The position numbers were made by a program, and so were the translations under genes. This document shows positions 33,565-45,400 of a DNA stretch of 64,000 nucleotides, in pieces. Numbering within the stretch: position 1 is the stretch's first letter; each line of letters opens with the position of its first letter. Below the pieces are notes generated by a model. The model was not told the origin of the DNA. It did not search any database and saw only the letters and a list, made by a program, of their open reading frames with translations. Source of the stretch: Flaccisagitta enflata (taxonomy: Eukaryota > Chaetognatha > Sagittoidea > Aphragmophora); assembly GCA_965153355.1 (NCBI GenBank), contig OZ231127.1, positions 1 to 64,000 on the forward strand. The letters are read 5' to 3'.

Positions 33565-34815
33565 GGCCTGTATTTGATAGGAGACTTTTAAACTGCTTCC
33601 ACTCACAGCTTAACTACTGCAGTTGGGCACGGGTACCGCACACCACTGCCTTGGGATGGCGTTTATTGTCACCGCCTCTTCCCACTCGCTCATTCACGAG
33701 GAGGGGGGGGGGGGCATTTGAAGTTTTTTATTGAAACAATTGTCTCATACCAGCACCTACTTTTTTGTGTCTGTTGTTCTTGTTTATGTAGAAAAAACAG
33801 TTTGTGTGGTTTTGTGCATTGAAAGGATCGATGATTTTTTTTATTATTTCGCCATTTTATGGTACAACTTCCATACATTTCATGATGCGTTATTTTTTCT
33901 TTTACATTAATTCCGTGTTATTTGATAAACTTATCAACAGTGTATGAAAAGAATTGTTTGAATCAAGAAACAACGATATTTCATCTTGTCATTTCGTGAA
34001 TTTTATTTTTTTGTTTACTTTGTATCATTTATCATATTTTAAAAGAGGATGATCACTAAAAATGCAATTCTTCCATTTCAAGTAGAACTTAAAAGACAAA
34101 GTTAATTCGTTTTTTGTTTTTTATTTTGATGGTTTTGTTTTTTTGTTTTTTTTCGTTGTTGTTTTTTTTTTGTTTTCATACTCATCTCAGTCTTTGTTAT
34201 TGTACAACGTTCAGATTCATTTGTTAAGGCACATCATAATTGAACAAAGACGCGTAAGAAAACTGTTTTGATGAATTATGGAGGGAATCTTGGATGAGTT
34301 ACTGCAAAGAGAAAAAGATAACATTAATCCGGATGAAAGTAATATCTTGATAAGAAAGAAGAAAGCCACAAAGAAGAGGAAGAAAGAAGAGAAGCAGAGG
34401 AAAAAGAGGAAGAAAGAGATCAAGGCAATAAACTACGTCCCAACTGTCACGCGAACCCCGTTAAAAAAGATCTTTTATTTTATGCGCTGTGAACCTGCCA
34501 GGGATTAACTAAAGGCCGCCATTACTCTGAGCCATACCACTATTACATGTCCGGTCACGGCATGACTCTGCGCCATTTCACTGTGCTACGAGCAATTAAG
34601 CATGTTCCCGGAAAGAGCGTCATGTCACAGCGCCACATCACTGAGCTATACTTGAGAATGTCCCCGGCCCTGAAAAACTTCATGAAACTGCGCCATGGCC
34701 ATGTTGCTACAGTAGACAAAGACTTCCAGGTTTGTGATGCAAAAGCCTAATACAATGTTTTGGAGCGGTGTGTTACTGCTTCATTAGGCTTTGTTGGGTA
34801 AAATAACAAGAGTTT
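33565..34815. other. Non-coding T-rich stretch
   Basis: Poly-T/TTTG-rich sequence. A 76-codon Lys-rich frame at 34278-34508 has no recognisable domain or splice context. Nothing else can be supported. Confidence 0.4.
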
Positions 34816-34818
34816 GTG

Positions 34819-35110
34819 CAAAGTCATAGGAAAGTTCTCTATCGGAGGGATATGATTCAAAATCATGTACACAGATAAACCACAACAAAAATTAGGTCCC
34901 CGGACCTCTGAAAATTACCGCCGCCACCCTCCTCATATCCCATAGAAAATGTACAGGAAAATTTTTTGCCTGTGTTTTATCAAGGGAAAGGGGGCAGGTG
35001 GCGGCGCCAATTTATAGGGGTTCTAGGACTAAATTTTTCTCATGGACCATCTGTAGACATGATTTTGGGCCATATCCCTTTGATAGAGAACTTTTCTATG
35101 ACATTGCGTT
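34819..35110. mobile_element. Family H foldback element
   Basis: Outer arms carry AGTCATAGGAAAGTTCTCTA and the complement of TAGAGAACTTTTCTATGACA, with ATATGATTC/CATGATTTTG inside. The right-end sequence recurs at 41634-41672. Confidence 0.7.
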
Positions 35111-35605
35111 AATTGTTGTTAGGCAATGTTGGGTCAAGTTGACACGTGATCACACCAGGTGGATCTTTGTTTGGTTCAGCTCAGGTACATTTTTCTGAAT
35201 GGGTCAATTGGGTTAACTCCTTGAAGTTTCAACGGGCCCAAAGACTACATGATAAGCTTGATATAATTTCTCTCATGCCGAAGATAATTTTTTTTTGTCA
35301 TCTTGATTTTTCGCCATCTAATGACAATTTCATTTTTTTAAATCTATTCGGATAGCATTCTATGGTTAAAACAATGAAACGAAGAAACAGACAGCAAAGT
35401 TGTGTTGGTGACTAGAAAAGTTTGCGGCCACCAAATAGAATGTAATGAAACGGTTTTGCCTGATGAGCGCAGCCCGTCGGACCTACAGAGTTGGCCCTAC
35501 ACCCTGCAAATTACGGGCGAAGTACAGCGATACTTCAAGACACGGACTCTAAAACCGATTCGATTTTGACATTGTTGCATTAAGCGCACATCCTCTTTCC
35601 TTTTT

Positions 35606-36077
35606 GGGCAGCGGCCCCAAAGGGCCGATGTCCTGTAGGACACAGGGGGGAATTTCCAGACGTCCGTCCGTCCTTCCGTCCTTCCGTCCTTCCGTCCTTC
35701 CGTCCTCCCCCCTGATGGGCCATTGAGGCCTCATATCCTCACTCTCAGGCCTGATTTAGGCCCTCTAAGCCCCCAAATTAGCCCTCCAGGCCTCAAATCA
35801 GCTCTCTGGGCCTCAAATCAGCTCTCCAGGCCTCAAATCAGCTCTCAAGGCATCAGATCAGCTCTCAAGGCCTCAAATCCGCTCTCCAGACCTCAAATCA
35901 GCATTCCAGGCCCCAAATCAGCCCTCCAGGCCTCAAATCTAATCTTCAGGCATAAATCTTCCCCCAGACCTCAAACCCAGCCTCAATTACCTCTTAGGCC
36001 TGCTATATTCCCCCTCAGGACGTCTGGAAATTCCCCCCTGTGTCCTACAGGACATCGGCCCTTTGGGGCCGCTGCCC
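35606..36077. mobile_element. Family B TIR element, copy 4 (best ends)
   Basis: About 60 bp of near-perfect inverted ends, from GGGCAGCGGCCCCAAAGGGC through ATGTCCTGTAGGACACAGG to CCAGACGTCC. The inside is a ~20-bp minisatellite AGGCCTCAAATCAGCTCTCC. No reading frame. Confidence 0.85.
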
Positions 36078-36428
36078 TGCTCTCACTCCACTACTTCATG
36101 TGCGATCCTTGGATGACTAGTTTGATCCCTAATGTAACCGCTTTATGGATATAGATTTAATGGAATTGTTCCTAGAAATAAAGCGATGTTGAATCTTCAA
36201 AATAGACTTGACTAAAGGCCACTTAGGCGTCAGTGTGTGGTCAGTGGTGCCTCTGATGCCTTGAGAAAATATATTGTATCAAAATGTGTAGCGCGGTACA
36301 GGAAAGCATAAATAACAGATTGAGTTCAAAACATTATCAATTAGATTAGCATAAAGGAAAGGTTAAATCTAAGCCAACATGCTCTCACGCCATGTTTTAC
36401 CCAAAGGGAACTCGGACAATCTGTGTAT

Positions 36429-36540
36429 TGTGACTAGTAGAACAATGTCCCTCACTTTTCCAAAACTAAAACACGTGGAAGAGGGCCTCTTCCATATGTT
36501 AGAGTTTTGGTTTAGTTAACGATATTGTTCCACTTGTCAT
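36429..36540. repeat. Dispersed repeat with inverted ends (see 18276, 26934)
   Basis: GACTAGTAGAACAATGTCCC on the left and GATATTGTTCCACTTGTCAT on the right are imperfect inverted repeats. GGAAGAGGGCCT inside is shared with 26934. Confidence 0.55.
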
Positions 36541-36602
36541 GCATAAAAAATGGCGGATTTCTTTGGTAATCAGCTAATTCCGGGCTGCTGAGAAAGAGAT
36601 AT

Positions 36603-36768
<166 letters not shown>

Positions 36769-36979
36769 CGATAGGTCTTTTGTGAGAGAAAAGGCAGAGG
36801 AAAATCGATGTCGCACATATTTTCTCAATTCTTTCTTTTGCTTCTTTTGTTGCATATAATTGTTAGCACTGGAACATTGGACAGTCAAAGACACGCACCG
36901 AGTCCGCAGTCACGCAGTATCCCACTCACGCAGTCACAGAAAAGCCACTCTTTTTATTTCAGTATCGTCTTCTCAGTCG

Positions 36980-37660
36980 GTCACATGTGAGCTTCATGTG
37001 TGAGCGTCACGTGTAAGCGTGACATGTAAGCGTCACGTGTAAGCGTCTCATGTAAGCGTAACGTATAAACAGGCCTGATTTTAGAGCGAGCCCGCGAGCC
37101 CGATGCTCTCTATTTTGCGCTCGGGCTCTCATGTTTTGCAAGCTCTGAGCCCAGCGGGCTCTCTCTCATTGGGAAGGATCCAAAGCGCTCAAGCTGATTG
37201 AGCAAAATATTTGGAAACTCATCAGGTCTCGAGTCCTTATTCAATGATTTCACAAATTGAATTATTGTAGTGGTGACTTATTTATCATTACATCATAAAA
37301 CCATTGGCTATTGTTTCAAATCTAGGCTGATATGATGGTAAAATTTGGCACAACGTTTTTATCGGGCTCATGGTTTTCCTGTCGGGCTCTGTGAAATTGT
37401 GGGGGGCGAGCCCGACTGGCTCAGTCAAAAAAATCACTAAAATCAGGCCTGCGTATAAACGTCACGTGTAAGCGTCACGTGTAAGTGTCACGTGTAAGCG
37501 TCATGTGTAAGCGTCACGTATAAGCGTCACGTGTGAGCGTCACATGTAGTGCGTCTTTTTTTATTCGCGTGGTAAGCGTCATGTGTAAGCGTCACGTGTA
37601 AGCGTCACATGTAAGCGTCACGTGTAAGCGTCACGTGTAAGCGTCACGTGTAAGCGTCTT
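36980..37660. repeat. 13-bp minisatellite TAAGCGTCACGTG, split by a hAT MITE
   Basis: More than 20 units, many holding the palindrome CACGTG (E-box core). Interrupted at 37070-37451 by an inserted element. Variants carry CACATG or CATGTG. Confidence 0.93.
37070..37451. mobile_element. hAT-type MITE with 8-bp TSD cgtataaa
   Basis: The ends CAGGCCTGATTTTAG and CTAAAATCAGGCCTG are perfect inverted repeats. The exact 8-mer cgtataaa flanks both sides (37062-37069 and 37452-37459). The inside is GAGCCCG/GGGCTC-rich. No reading frame. Different family from 14222. Confidence 0.92.
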
Positions 37661-37704
37661 ATCCATTTCTATTTTTTCTCTCTCTTTTCCTTGTTCTTAT
37701 TCTC

Positions 37705-37930
37705 TTCCTGTAGAACACAGGCGGAATTTCAGTTTTTTGTCTGTCCCTCCGTACATTCCTCCCCCCCCATAAAGTTTTTCAGGTCTAAATAAGCCCTCTC
37801 AGTCGTGATATATGCCCCCTCCGGCCTGAAATCCGCCTTGTCGAACGTGAAATCTGCTATTTCCAACCTGAAATAAATAGGTCTTATTAGGCTTCAGATC
37901 AGTCCTCAAATCTGGCTTCTCAGGACTTAA
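37705..37930. mobile_element. Family B left-end fragment
   Basis: CCTGTAGAACACAGG, GGAATTTCAG and a TAAGCCCTCTCAG-type repeat match the left half of copy 4. The right half is replaced by the (TTG)n tract. Confidence 0.5.
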
Positions 37931-38400
<470 letters not shown>

Positions 38401-38454
38401 CTTTTTGCTGTTTTTCTTTCTATCTATCTATCTATCCAGCTTTTTCTTTTTGTT

Positions 38455-38632
38455 TTTCTTTTTCTTCTTCTTTTTCTTCTTCTTCTTCTTCTTCTTCTTC
38501 TTCTTCTTCTTCTTCTTCTTCTTCTTCTTCTTCTTCTTCTTCTTCTTCTTCTTCTTCTTCTTCTTCTTCTTCTTCTTCTTCTTCTTCTTCTTCTTCTTCT
38601 TCTTCTTCTTCTTCTTCTTCTTCTTCTTCTTC
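38455..38632. repeat. (TTC)n microsatellite
   Basis: About 55 TTC units after a short (CTAT)n link. Confidence 0.98.
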
Positions 38633-38761
38633 CTTCTTCGCCTCTTCTCCTATTGTCTATTAGTTCGTGACTAGTGTGTTGTGTACTCAGATTTGTGTCC
38701 AATTTTGGTCTCGTGTCTGGAGAGCGGATTTGAGGCTTTGCCATGTTCACTTTTGCAGCAT

Positions 38762-39232
38762 AAATGGGGTTCTGCAGCAGATCGCCATGTTTACATTTGC
38801 AGCATTTACGGGGTTTTGCAGTGGAATACCATGTTCACATTAACAGCATAAACAGGGTTTTGCAGCAGATTGCGATGATCACATTTGCAGCATATATGCT
38901 TATACGGGGTTCAGCAGCAAATTGCTATGTTCACATATACACGCTTATACAGGATTTTGCAACAGATCGCCATCTTCACATTAACAGCATATATGGGGTT
39001 TTGCAGCAGATTGCCATGGTAACATAAACAGCATATACACTAATACGGGGTTTTGCTACAAGTTGCCATGTTCACATTAAGAGCATATTTGGGGTTTTGC
39101 AGCAGAATGCCAGGTTCACATTACCAGCATGTACAGGGCTTTGCAGCAGATTTCCATGTGCACATTTACAGCATACACGCTTATACGGGGATTTGCAGCA
39201 AATTGTCATATTCACATATCAATTTGTCGTCA
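38762..39232. repeat. ~43-bp minisatellite
   Basis: About ten units containing GGGGTTTTGCAGCAGATTGC, CATGTTCACATT and CAGCATATAC. Confidence 0.9.
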
Positions 39233-39335
39233 TAAAAATCTGGAAACGACTTGATGGTGCTGCATGGGGGGAGGGAGGGGGAAGATTGGGGCTACAAATG
39301 TATGGTCATTTCCTCTTTCTAAAAATGATTTCTTA

Positions 39336-39946
39336 AGTCGAGGTGCAAATGAAGATAAAATTTCGGTTTCGGTCTCTTTTTTTAACTACATTCATAACTA
39401 TTTTGTGATTTTTATAATGAAATTTAAATTTTTTTAGTTTGATACTATTTTGTTAGTAAAAGAAACCCTAGTATGATAAAGGCATTGCTTTGTTTTATTG
39501 ACAAAGACAAGAAAGAATTACAGGAAATAATAGATTCATTAAAAATAGTGATGCAAAAATTCAAAACCTGCGAAGGGAAAATTTTAAGACTTGAACAAAT
39601 TGAACAATTTTGCATTTCAAAGAACATGGCCCTTATCTTATATGTTCTTAGAATGAGGCCATGTTTTAGAAAATGCAAAATTTTACATTTAGAGAGAGTC
39701 TTAGAATTTTCCCTAAGACAAGTCAGGTTGCAAAATTAAATTTTCTTTAGATTTCCTTCTTTTTTCTTCCCCTTTTACTTGCCCAGCACTCTTTTTTTTT
39801 ATTTACAAATGATTTTCTATGCAAAACTAAAAACAATTTAATATAACAATTATATTCTTTGGTAAAAAAAATGTAAATTAATAAATCTTAGAATATTGAA
39901 AAAATGTTTTGACCCCTCTTATTTGGTCTTCGCTTGCACCTCGACT
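39336..39946. mobile_element. Family I TA-flanked element, copy 1
   Basis: The ends AGTCGAGGTGCAAATGAAGA and TCTTCGCTTGCACCTCGACT are inverted repeats flanked by TA (39334-39335 and 39947-39948). The inside holds a ~140-bp palindrome (39577-39716) with GGGAAAATTTTAAGACTTG as the outer arm. An 88-codon frame at 39473-39739 is partly shared with copy 2. Confidence 0.85.
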
Positions 39947-39967
39947 TATGTAGTCGTAGTCTGTTTG

Positions 39968-40203
39968 GGCATAGTGGGTACAGTGAGGGTTTATTACTTC
40001 ACTGTTCATGGGTGCAGGGAGGGATTATTATTCCACTTTCTATGGGTACAGTGAGGGGTTATCACTCCACTATCCATGGGTACAGTGAGGGGTTTGTTAT
40101 TCCACTCTTCATGGATACAGTGAGGGGTTGCTAATCCATTTGAAACGGGTCCAGTGAGGTGCTGTTATTTAACTTGTAATGAGTACAGTGAGGGACTTAT
40201 TTC
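39968..40203. repeat. ~35-bp minisatellite
   Basis: Six to seven units of GGGTACAGTGAGGGGTTATT followed by a variable CCACTNTTCAT. Confidence 0.88.
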
Positions 40204-40209
40204 ACTTGT

Positions 40210-40400
40210 TTCGGCGAATGAAATCGCAACAGTTGCTTCACGTACTAGCAACTCAGAAGGAGTGCTGCTCCGGTTCAAATAAAGCTGATGAAGCAAAAGT
40301 TTAAGTAAAGACCTCTAAAATGGTGCCAACTTGAAGTCCTAAGAGCAGCACTCCTGCAAGATTGAGGCTACTCCTTGCAACTGTTGCGTTTCTCTCCTGT
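40210..40400. repeat. Inverted repeat (possible foldback element)
   Basis: CGCAACAGTTGC pairs with GCAACTGTTGCG, and AGGAGTGCTGCTC pairs with GAGCAGCACTCCT. No clear target duplication. Confidence 0.55.
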
Positions 40401-40847
40401 TGTACGTAGTTAGTAGTCCAAAGCGAATGACCAAGAATAAATAAAAGGCAGCCTGTGAACATTTATCTATTACATGCAATATGTTGGTCACGTTTCTTTA
40501 TAAATGCCGATATGAAAATCAATCTTGACCTTTAAACATTTTAAAAAGACCAAGGATTGATTCAAATGGACAAGCTGACTAAGAGAAATGTGGCTATAAG
40601 CAACAGAAGATTGTCATCTTATTATATAAAGCAATTTTCAAGGGGGCAGTTACAATTATTGCTACAAGAATAGAATATTATTGGCCTAAACAGAAATTCA
40701 AGGATCACTGAGAGAATTTGCTAGCCCCTGACTCGGGGGCCCTGAGATACCATAAATCAACTCCAGTTTTGATTGTGAAGCTACGAAACAACTGTTTCCG
40801 AGGGATTCCTATTTCCATTGTACATACTTAAATCCCAAATTGTGATC

Positions 40848-41055
40848 TTTTTAGTTGCGGACACGCAACTCTATAAGAGGCTTTGTCCGTCCGTCGGTCG
40901 GTCGGTCGGTCGGTCCGTTGGTCGGTCGGTCGGTCGGTCCGTGGACACGAGTCGAAAAGTGAGGAAAGAGCGTTTTAGAACATTTTTAGTTGCGGACAGT
41001 TGCATTTCCGCCCCTGCCCACCCGTCCGCAACTGATGGCCGTGTATCCGGCCTTG
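40848..41055 (-). mobile_element. Family A hairpin-ended element, copy 14
   Basis: Right hairpin AGTTGCGGACACGCAACT, GGTC repeats, then GCCCACCCGTCCGCAACT and left end GGCCGTGTATCCGGCCTTG. The left 10-mer and right arm match perfectly. An internal partial repeat of AGTTGCGGACAGTTGC lies near 40990. Confidence 0.8.
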
Positions 41056-41565
41056 CTGGATACAACAGCTAAGACGGCGCGCAAGGCGTTCTCAACTTGA
41101 TTGTGAAGAACCGACAGACCAACGATCAGACCGATGGAAAAGACGGATGAATGAACCGATAGACGGTCAGACTTATGAGCAGACTGACAGACAGACCGAC
41201 GGATATACCATTGGATAGACCAATGGTTAAACCGATGGACGGGCAGACTGATGAGCAGATTGACGGTCAAAGGAAATTTCTAAATCGCGTTCAAGCGAAC
41301 AAAAACTAAATTGACAGCAAAAAACGACAAAAGCAAATGATTTTAAGTAAAAAGCAAAGCAATTGATTTGGTTGAGGAGAATTTCTTTCTACAACAGAAA
41401 ATCTGCGGCAGAAATTCGTCGCCTTGACTCAGCAAAAAAACAAACAAACGAAAGTGAAGCAAACAAACAAAGACGATAAAACCAACTTCATCAACTTCAT
41501 CAACACCTGAACAAATCCCACCACATATCGGGCAACTACGTAGCCTTCTAAATGTAGTGAGAGAA

Positions 41566-41625
41566 AAACAAGGCCGTATACACGGCTTCCTTAGTTGTGT
41601 GGGGGTGGGCAGAAGCAGTGATAAA
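41566..41625 (+). mobile_element. Family A left-end fragment, copy 15
   Basis: AACAAGGCCGTATACACGGC then AGTTGTGTGGGGGTGGGCAG. The right half is missing. Confidence 0.55.
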
Positions 41626-41737
41626 AATGGCTAACTTTTCTATGACATCACATTAATTGTTGTTAGGCTATTAACGAATGTCATACTCTTATCTCAAAGA
41701 TGTCCACATTGAGACAAAAATAGATACCTTGCATTGA

Positions 41738-41980
41738 TTTTTAGTCGCACCCACACGACTTTACTACCCGCTTTGTCTGTCTCTCCATCGGCCCTATGGT
41801 CCATCGGTCGGTGCATCCATCCATCAAACTTTACATTTTTTACTATTTCTGTGGTTATTGGCGGTTATCGCATTACTCTTGCTAACCAACGTATAGTTAC
41901 TTAGTAAGCCTATTCAGTCGCGGATTAGCGACTCTATAAGAGGCTTTGTCCGTCTGTCCATTGGTCCATCGGCACCAGCC
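41738..41980 (-). mobile_element. Family A right-end fragments, copies 16 and 17
   Basis: AGTCGCACCCACACGACT with CCCGCTTTGTCTGTC at 41740, and AGTCGCGGATTAGCGACT with CTATAAGAGGCTTTGTCCG at 41916. Both are followed by short CGGT/CCAT runs. Confidence 0.6.
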
Positions 41981-42650
41981 TGGGCCGTAGGACCCTTATG
42001 AAGGCAGATCGGCTACCAACAGCAGGGACTGGCTTCATTCATCATGACAACAAGATTTACCAAGTTTCATGACCATATGATCGATTTTACTCATGGCCGC
42101 CACCCCCCTAAAATCCCAGCATGAGGGTTGTTGTGATAAAAATTGCAACTTTGGGTCACTTTGACCTCAAAATTAGACCCCTTCGAATTTAAATTTTGAC
42201 CTAAAATCCATGAGATTATAAAACTTGAGCTCAAGAGCTAACTAGTGGTGCGATCCGCATGTTTTTATCTTAATTTGTTGAGATTTGAGAGCATTTCAAA
42301 GATAAAATGGTATGAGGGTCAAATTGCAGCTTATTTTCAGTGGCAATTTTGACATTTTTCACAGATTTGAACATTTTTTGGCTTTGGATGGACCAATCTG
42401 CATGAAATTGGTGATCAAATTGAAGAGTTTTTGCTGCTCTGGCTGATGGTAAAACAATTTTTGATTGATTTTGCCCTCAATTTTTTTTATTGACTGTAGA
42501 AGCAGGTGTAAAAAAGTCGATTTTCTTGAAAATTGAGCAATATTGGACAAAAAATTAGACCACTTCCATTTTTAAAAAAAACTTAAAATCTATGAGCAAA
42601 ATAAAGAACTGCTCAAGAGCTAACTAGTGATGCAATCGGCATGTCAATAT
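41980..42650. other. Unassigned AT-rich repeats
   Basis: Two related segments (near 42180-42260 and 42540-42640) share CTTAAAATCTATGAG, GCTCAAGAGCTAACTAGTG and similar words, so this is an old tandem duplication or a dispersed repeat. No coding signal. Confidence 0.45.
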
Positions 42651-42940
42651 GTTTTCGCATTTAGATTTTACAGAACTTCAAAAATTAAAGGGTACAGAAG
42701 AAAACCATTCTAACAAACACGCTTCTTGCGAAATTCCGCCTCTAACGAATATCTTTCTAAGTCCCATCATTCTTTCTATAGATTCTTTGTTAAGAGAATC
42801 GCCTAAAACGAACTGTGATAACGAAAAATCGCCTGTAACGAAGTCTTTTCCAGTGAAAATGGTATTTTTGAGTGACGTGTAACGAATTTTGTCATGGAGA
42901 GAGTACAAAAGGAAAGAAAGAGAGAAAGGGAGAAGGAAAA

Positions 42941-43231
42941 AAAACAAGGCCAAGTAGGCCAACGATGCGTCCTCTTTGAATGAACGTTTTTTTTATGAAC
43001 GAATGTTTTCTATGAATGAATGTTTTTTTATGAATGAATGTCATTTGTGAATGAATTAATGATTTAATGAATGAATTACCAGATGTATACTTCTTTTACT
43101 GGGTCAGAACCATTTTTCTGTTGAAAAAATGCTTGATTTTGATGTTTTAAATGAATGCGTTACCGACCAACCAACAGACCGACCGACCAACGGACACAGC
43201 CTATTATAGAGATGCGAGGACGCATCTAAAA
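42941..43231 (+). mobile_element. Family A variant, copy 18 (GATGCG type)
   Basis: Left AACAAGGCCAAGTAGGCC then GATGCGTCCTC. GAATG-type run inside. GACCGACCAACGG. Right hairpin GATGCGAGGACGCATC. The left 11-mer and right arm are perfect reverse complements. Confidence 0.78.
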
Positions 43232-43237
43232 AGATAG

Positions 43238-43244
<7 letters not shown>

Positions 43245-43289
<45 letters not shown>
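43245..43289. repeat. (GA)n microsatellite
   Basis: About 22 GA units. Confidence 0.95.
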
Positions 43290-43290
<1 letters not shown>

Positions 43291-43583
43291 ATTTCCGACT
43301 GTTTATATTGACAAAGAACCTTGTTTATAAGAACATTGAGGCTCAGATTTGGAAAAAAAATAAGAACAATCATAAAAACATTGTCAGCCTCACAATAGGG
43401 GGCAAGTTACGATAAAGTGCCCGAGCACGCAAGCATTGCTTGTAGGCAGCAACCAAATTTTGTAGGCAGGGACATATGAAAGAATTGAAATAAGAAAAAA
43501 ATCAATAAACAAGTGCTGCAGATTGGTGGGCAGGGGCTTTAAACCCCAACCCACACCCCAACTCCCACCTCACACAAAAACAT

Positions 43584-44190
43584 ATGTCGAGGTGCAAACG
43601 AAGATCAAATTAGTAGTCAGAACATTTTTTTTCAATATTTTAAATTTCACTAACTTAATTCATTTTCATCAAAGAATATAATTGTTACGTGATATTGTTT
43701 TTAGTTTTGCATAGAAAATCATTTGTAGATGAAAAGAGAGTGCCGAGCAAGTAAAAAGGGGAGAAAAAATAAGGAAATCTAAAGAAAATATAATTTTGCA
43801 ACTTAACTTGTCTTAGGGAAAATTCTAAGACTCTCTTAAAATACAAAATTTTGCATTTTCAAAAACATGGCCTCATTCTAAGAACACATGAGATGAGGGC
43901 CATGTTCTTAGAAATGCAAAATTATTGAATTTGTTCAAGTCTTAGAATTTTCCCCTCGCAGGTTTTGAATTTTTGCTCTCTTGTTTTTAAGGAATCTATT
44001 ATTTCCAGTGATTCGTTCTTGTCTGCAACGATAAAACAAAGCAATGCCTTTATCATACTAATGTTTCTTTTATTAATAGAATAATACTTAACTACAAAAT
44101 TACAAATTTCATTGAAAAGCGACAAAATAATCATCAATATAATCATGAAAAGGGACTGAAACCGAAATTTTACCTTTATTTGCACCCCAG
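43584..44190. mobile_element. Family I element, copy 2 (inverted)
   Basis: GTCGAGGTGCAAACGAAGAT at one end. The other end is decayed. The same internal palindrome and the motif of copy 1 (MIKALLCFI on the - strand, QKFKTCEGKILRLEQI) are present. Orientation is opposite to copy 1. Confidence 0.8.
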
Positions 44191-44194
44191 CATA

Positions 44195-44306
44195 TATAAA
44201 TAGTTTCCAAGACACTTTTTTCCTACTTTTCAACTCAATCATTATAGACTGAGAGACTGACGGTCTGATAAAGCCTCTTATAAAGTTGCGACTCCGCAAC
44301 TAAAAC
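44195..44306 (+). mobile_element. Family A right-end fragment, copy 19
   Basis: GACTGACGG run, AAAGCCTCTTATAAAGTTGC, hairpin AGTTGCGACTCCGCAACT and AAAA. Confidence 0.65.
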
Positions 44307-44607
44307 ATAAGATTTGTTCATTAGAAATAAAGATTAAACGCCAGTAACAGCTTTAAAGACGAACAAGGTCAACACATATAAGTTGCGTGCAGGACATAAA
44401 TTACTTAAGATGGCCTAAATTGACTCAAAACCGCCAGACCAGTTGTTCCTTATGGCTTCGGGAACCTACATGCAAAATTTCAACCCTCTAGCTCAATTAT
44501 AACTATTTATTTCATCGCCCCCAACATAAGAGATGTTTGCGCTGAAAGAAAAAAAAATGAAAAAGACGAAGGTGTGGATACACGGCGTATCCGCAAGATG
44601 TCATGCT

Positions 44608-45292
44608 GCTGACACCGAGAGACATGTGCTAGGTTGAGAGGTGCTTCGCTCGGGTCCTGGACTTGGAACCAGGCACAGGGGTAGAGACGTTCCCCCTGAG
44701 GTGGCTTACAGCTGTCCTCACGCTTCCCGAAAGGAGGTGCCCAGGGGAGGATCGATCCTGGGACCATGTGGTCATGCAGCCAAGGCTTTCCTCGGTGCGC
44801 CACCGAATCATGTCCGGAAGATTGTCTGGAACTTCCTTTATGGACAGCAGATCCTGCATTAAGCCATTATGCAGTGCTAGTCTGGGTGAGGTCATTGCCC
44901 ACATGCCCCCCAGACTGTGACTTGCCTGTTCACACTGTGATAGGAAGGGATCATGGCGTTGGCCATGCGGTGTGTCGGGCCGAGGAGCAGTCTCAAGATG
45001 GACATCGAGAGACGTGTGCTAGGTTGAGACGTGCTTCGCTCAGGTCCTGGACTTGGAACCAGGCACAGGGGTAGAGACGTTCCCCCTGAGGTGGCTTACA
45101 GCTGTCCTCACGCTTCCCGAAAGGAGGTGCCCAGGGGAGGATCGATCCTGGGACCATGTGGTCATGCAGCCAAGGCTTTCCTCGGTGCGCCACCGAGTCA
45201 TGTCCGGAAGCAGTTTGTCTGGAACTTCCTTTATGGACAGCAGATCCTGCATTAAGCCATTATGCAGTGCTAGTCTGGGTGAGGTCATTGCC
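44608..45292. repeat. ~290-bp direct duplication (393-bp spacing), GC-rich
   Basis: Copies 44608-44899 and 45000-45292 are nearly identical. On the - strand each has TGGCGCACCGAGG (A-box-like) and, 31 bp later, GGATCGATCC (B-box-like), as in tRNA-derived SINE heads. The apparent open frames in both strands have no recognisable domain. Confidence 0.7.
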
Positions 45293-45299
45293 CTCAAAG

Positions 45300-45400
45300 G
45301 TCAGATGAAATCAAAAGCATGTGCCAATAAGATTCAAACCCGTGACTATTGAACTCAAAGACGAAATACTTACCGCCACACTAGCTATAATTTACGCCCA
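45300..45400 (-). mobile_element. tRNA-derived SINE-like head
   Basis: On the - strand TAGTGTGGCGGTAAGTA is followed by GAGTTCAATAGTCAC and GGGTTTGAATC, an A-box/B-box arrangement typical of tRNA-derived SINEs. Downstream it runs into the duplicated segment at 45292. Confidence 0.5.

Noticed and set aside
34278-34508. 76-codon Lys/Glu-rich + strand frame
   Set aside because: Compositional (AAGAAG-rich). No domain, conserved neighbour or clear splice signals.
39473-39739. 88-codon frame as a host gene
   Set aside because: It lies wholly inside a TA-flanked element, overlaps its internal palindrome and recurs in a second copy.
44507-45352. Overlapping open frames on both strands in the GC-rich duplication
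   Set aside because: Frames are open in several registers on both strands and are copied with the duplicated repeat. A SINE-like origin is the better explanation.
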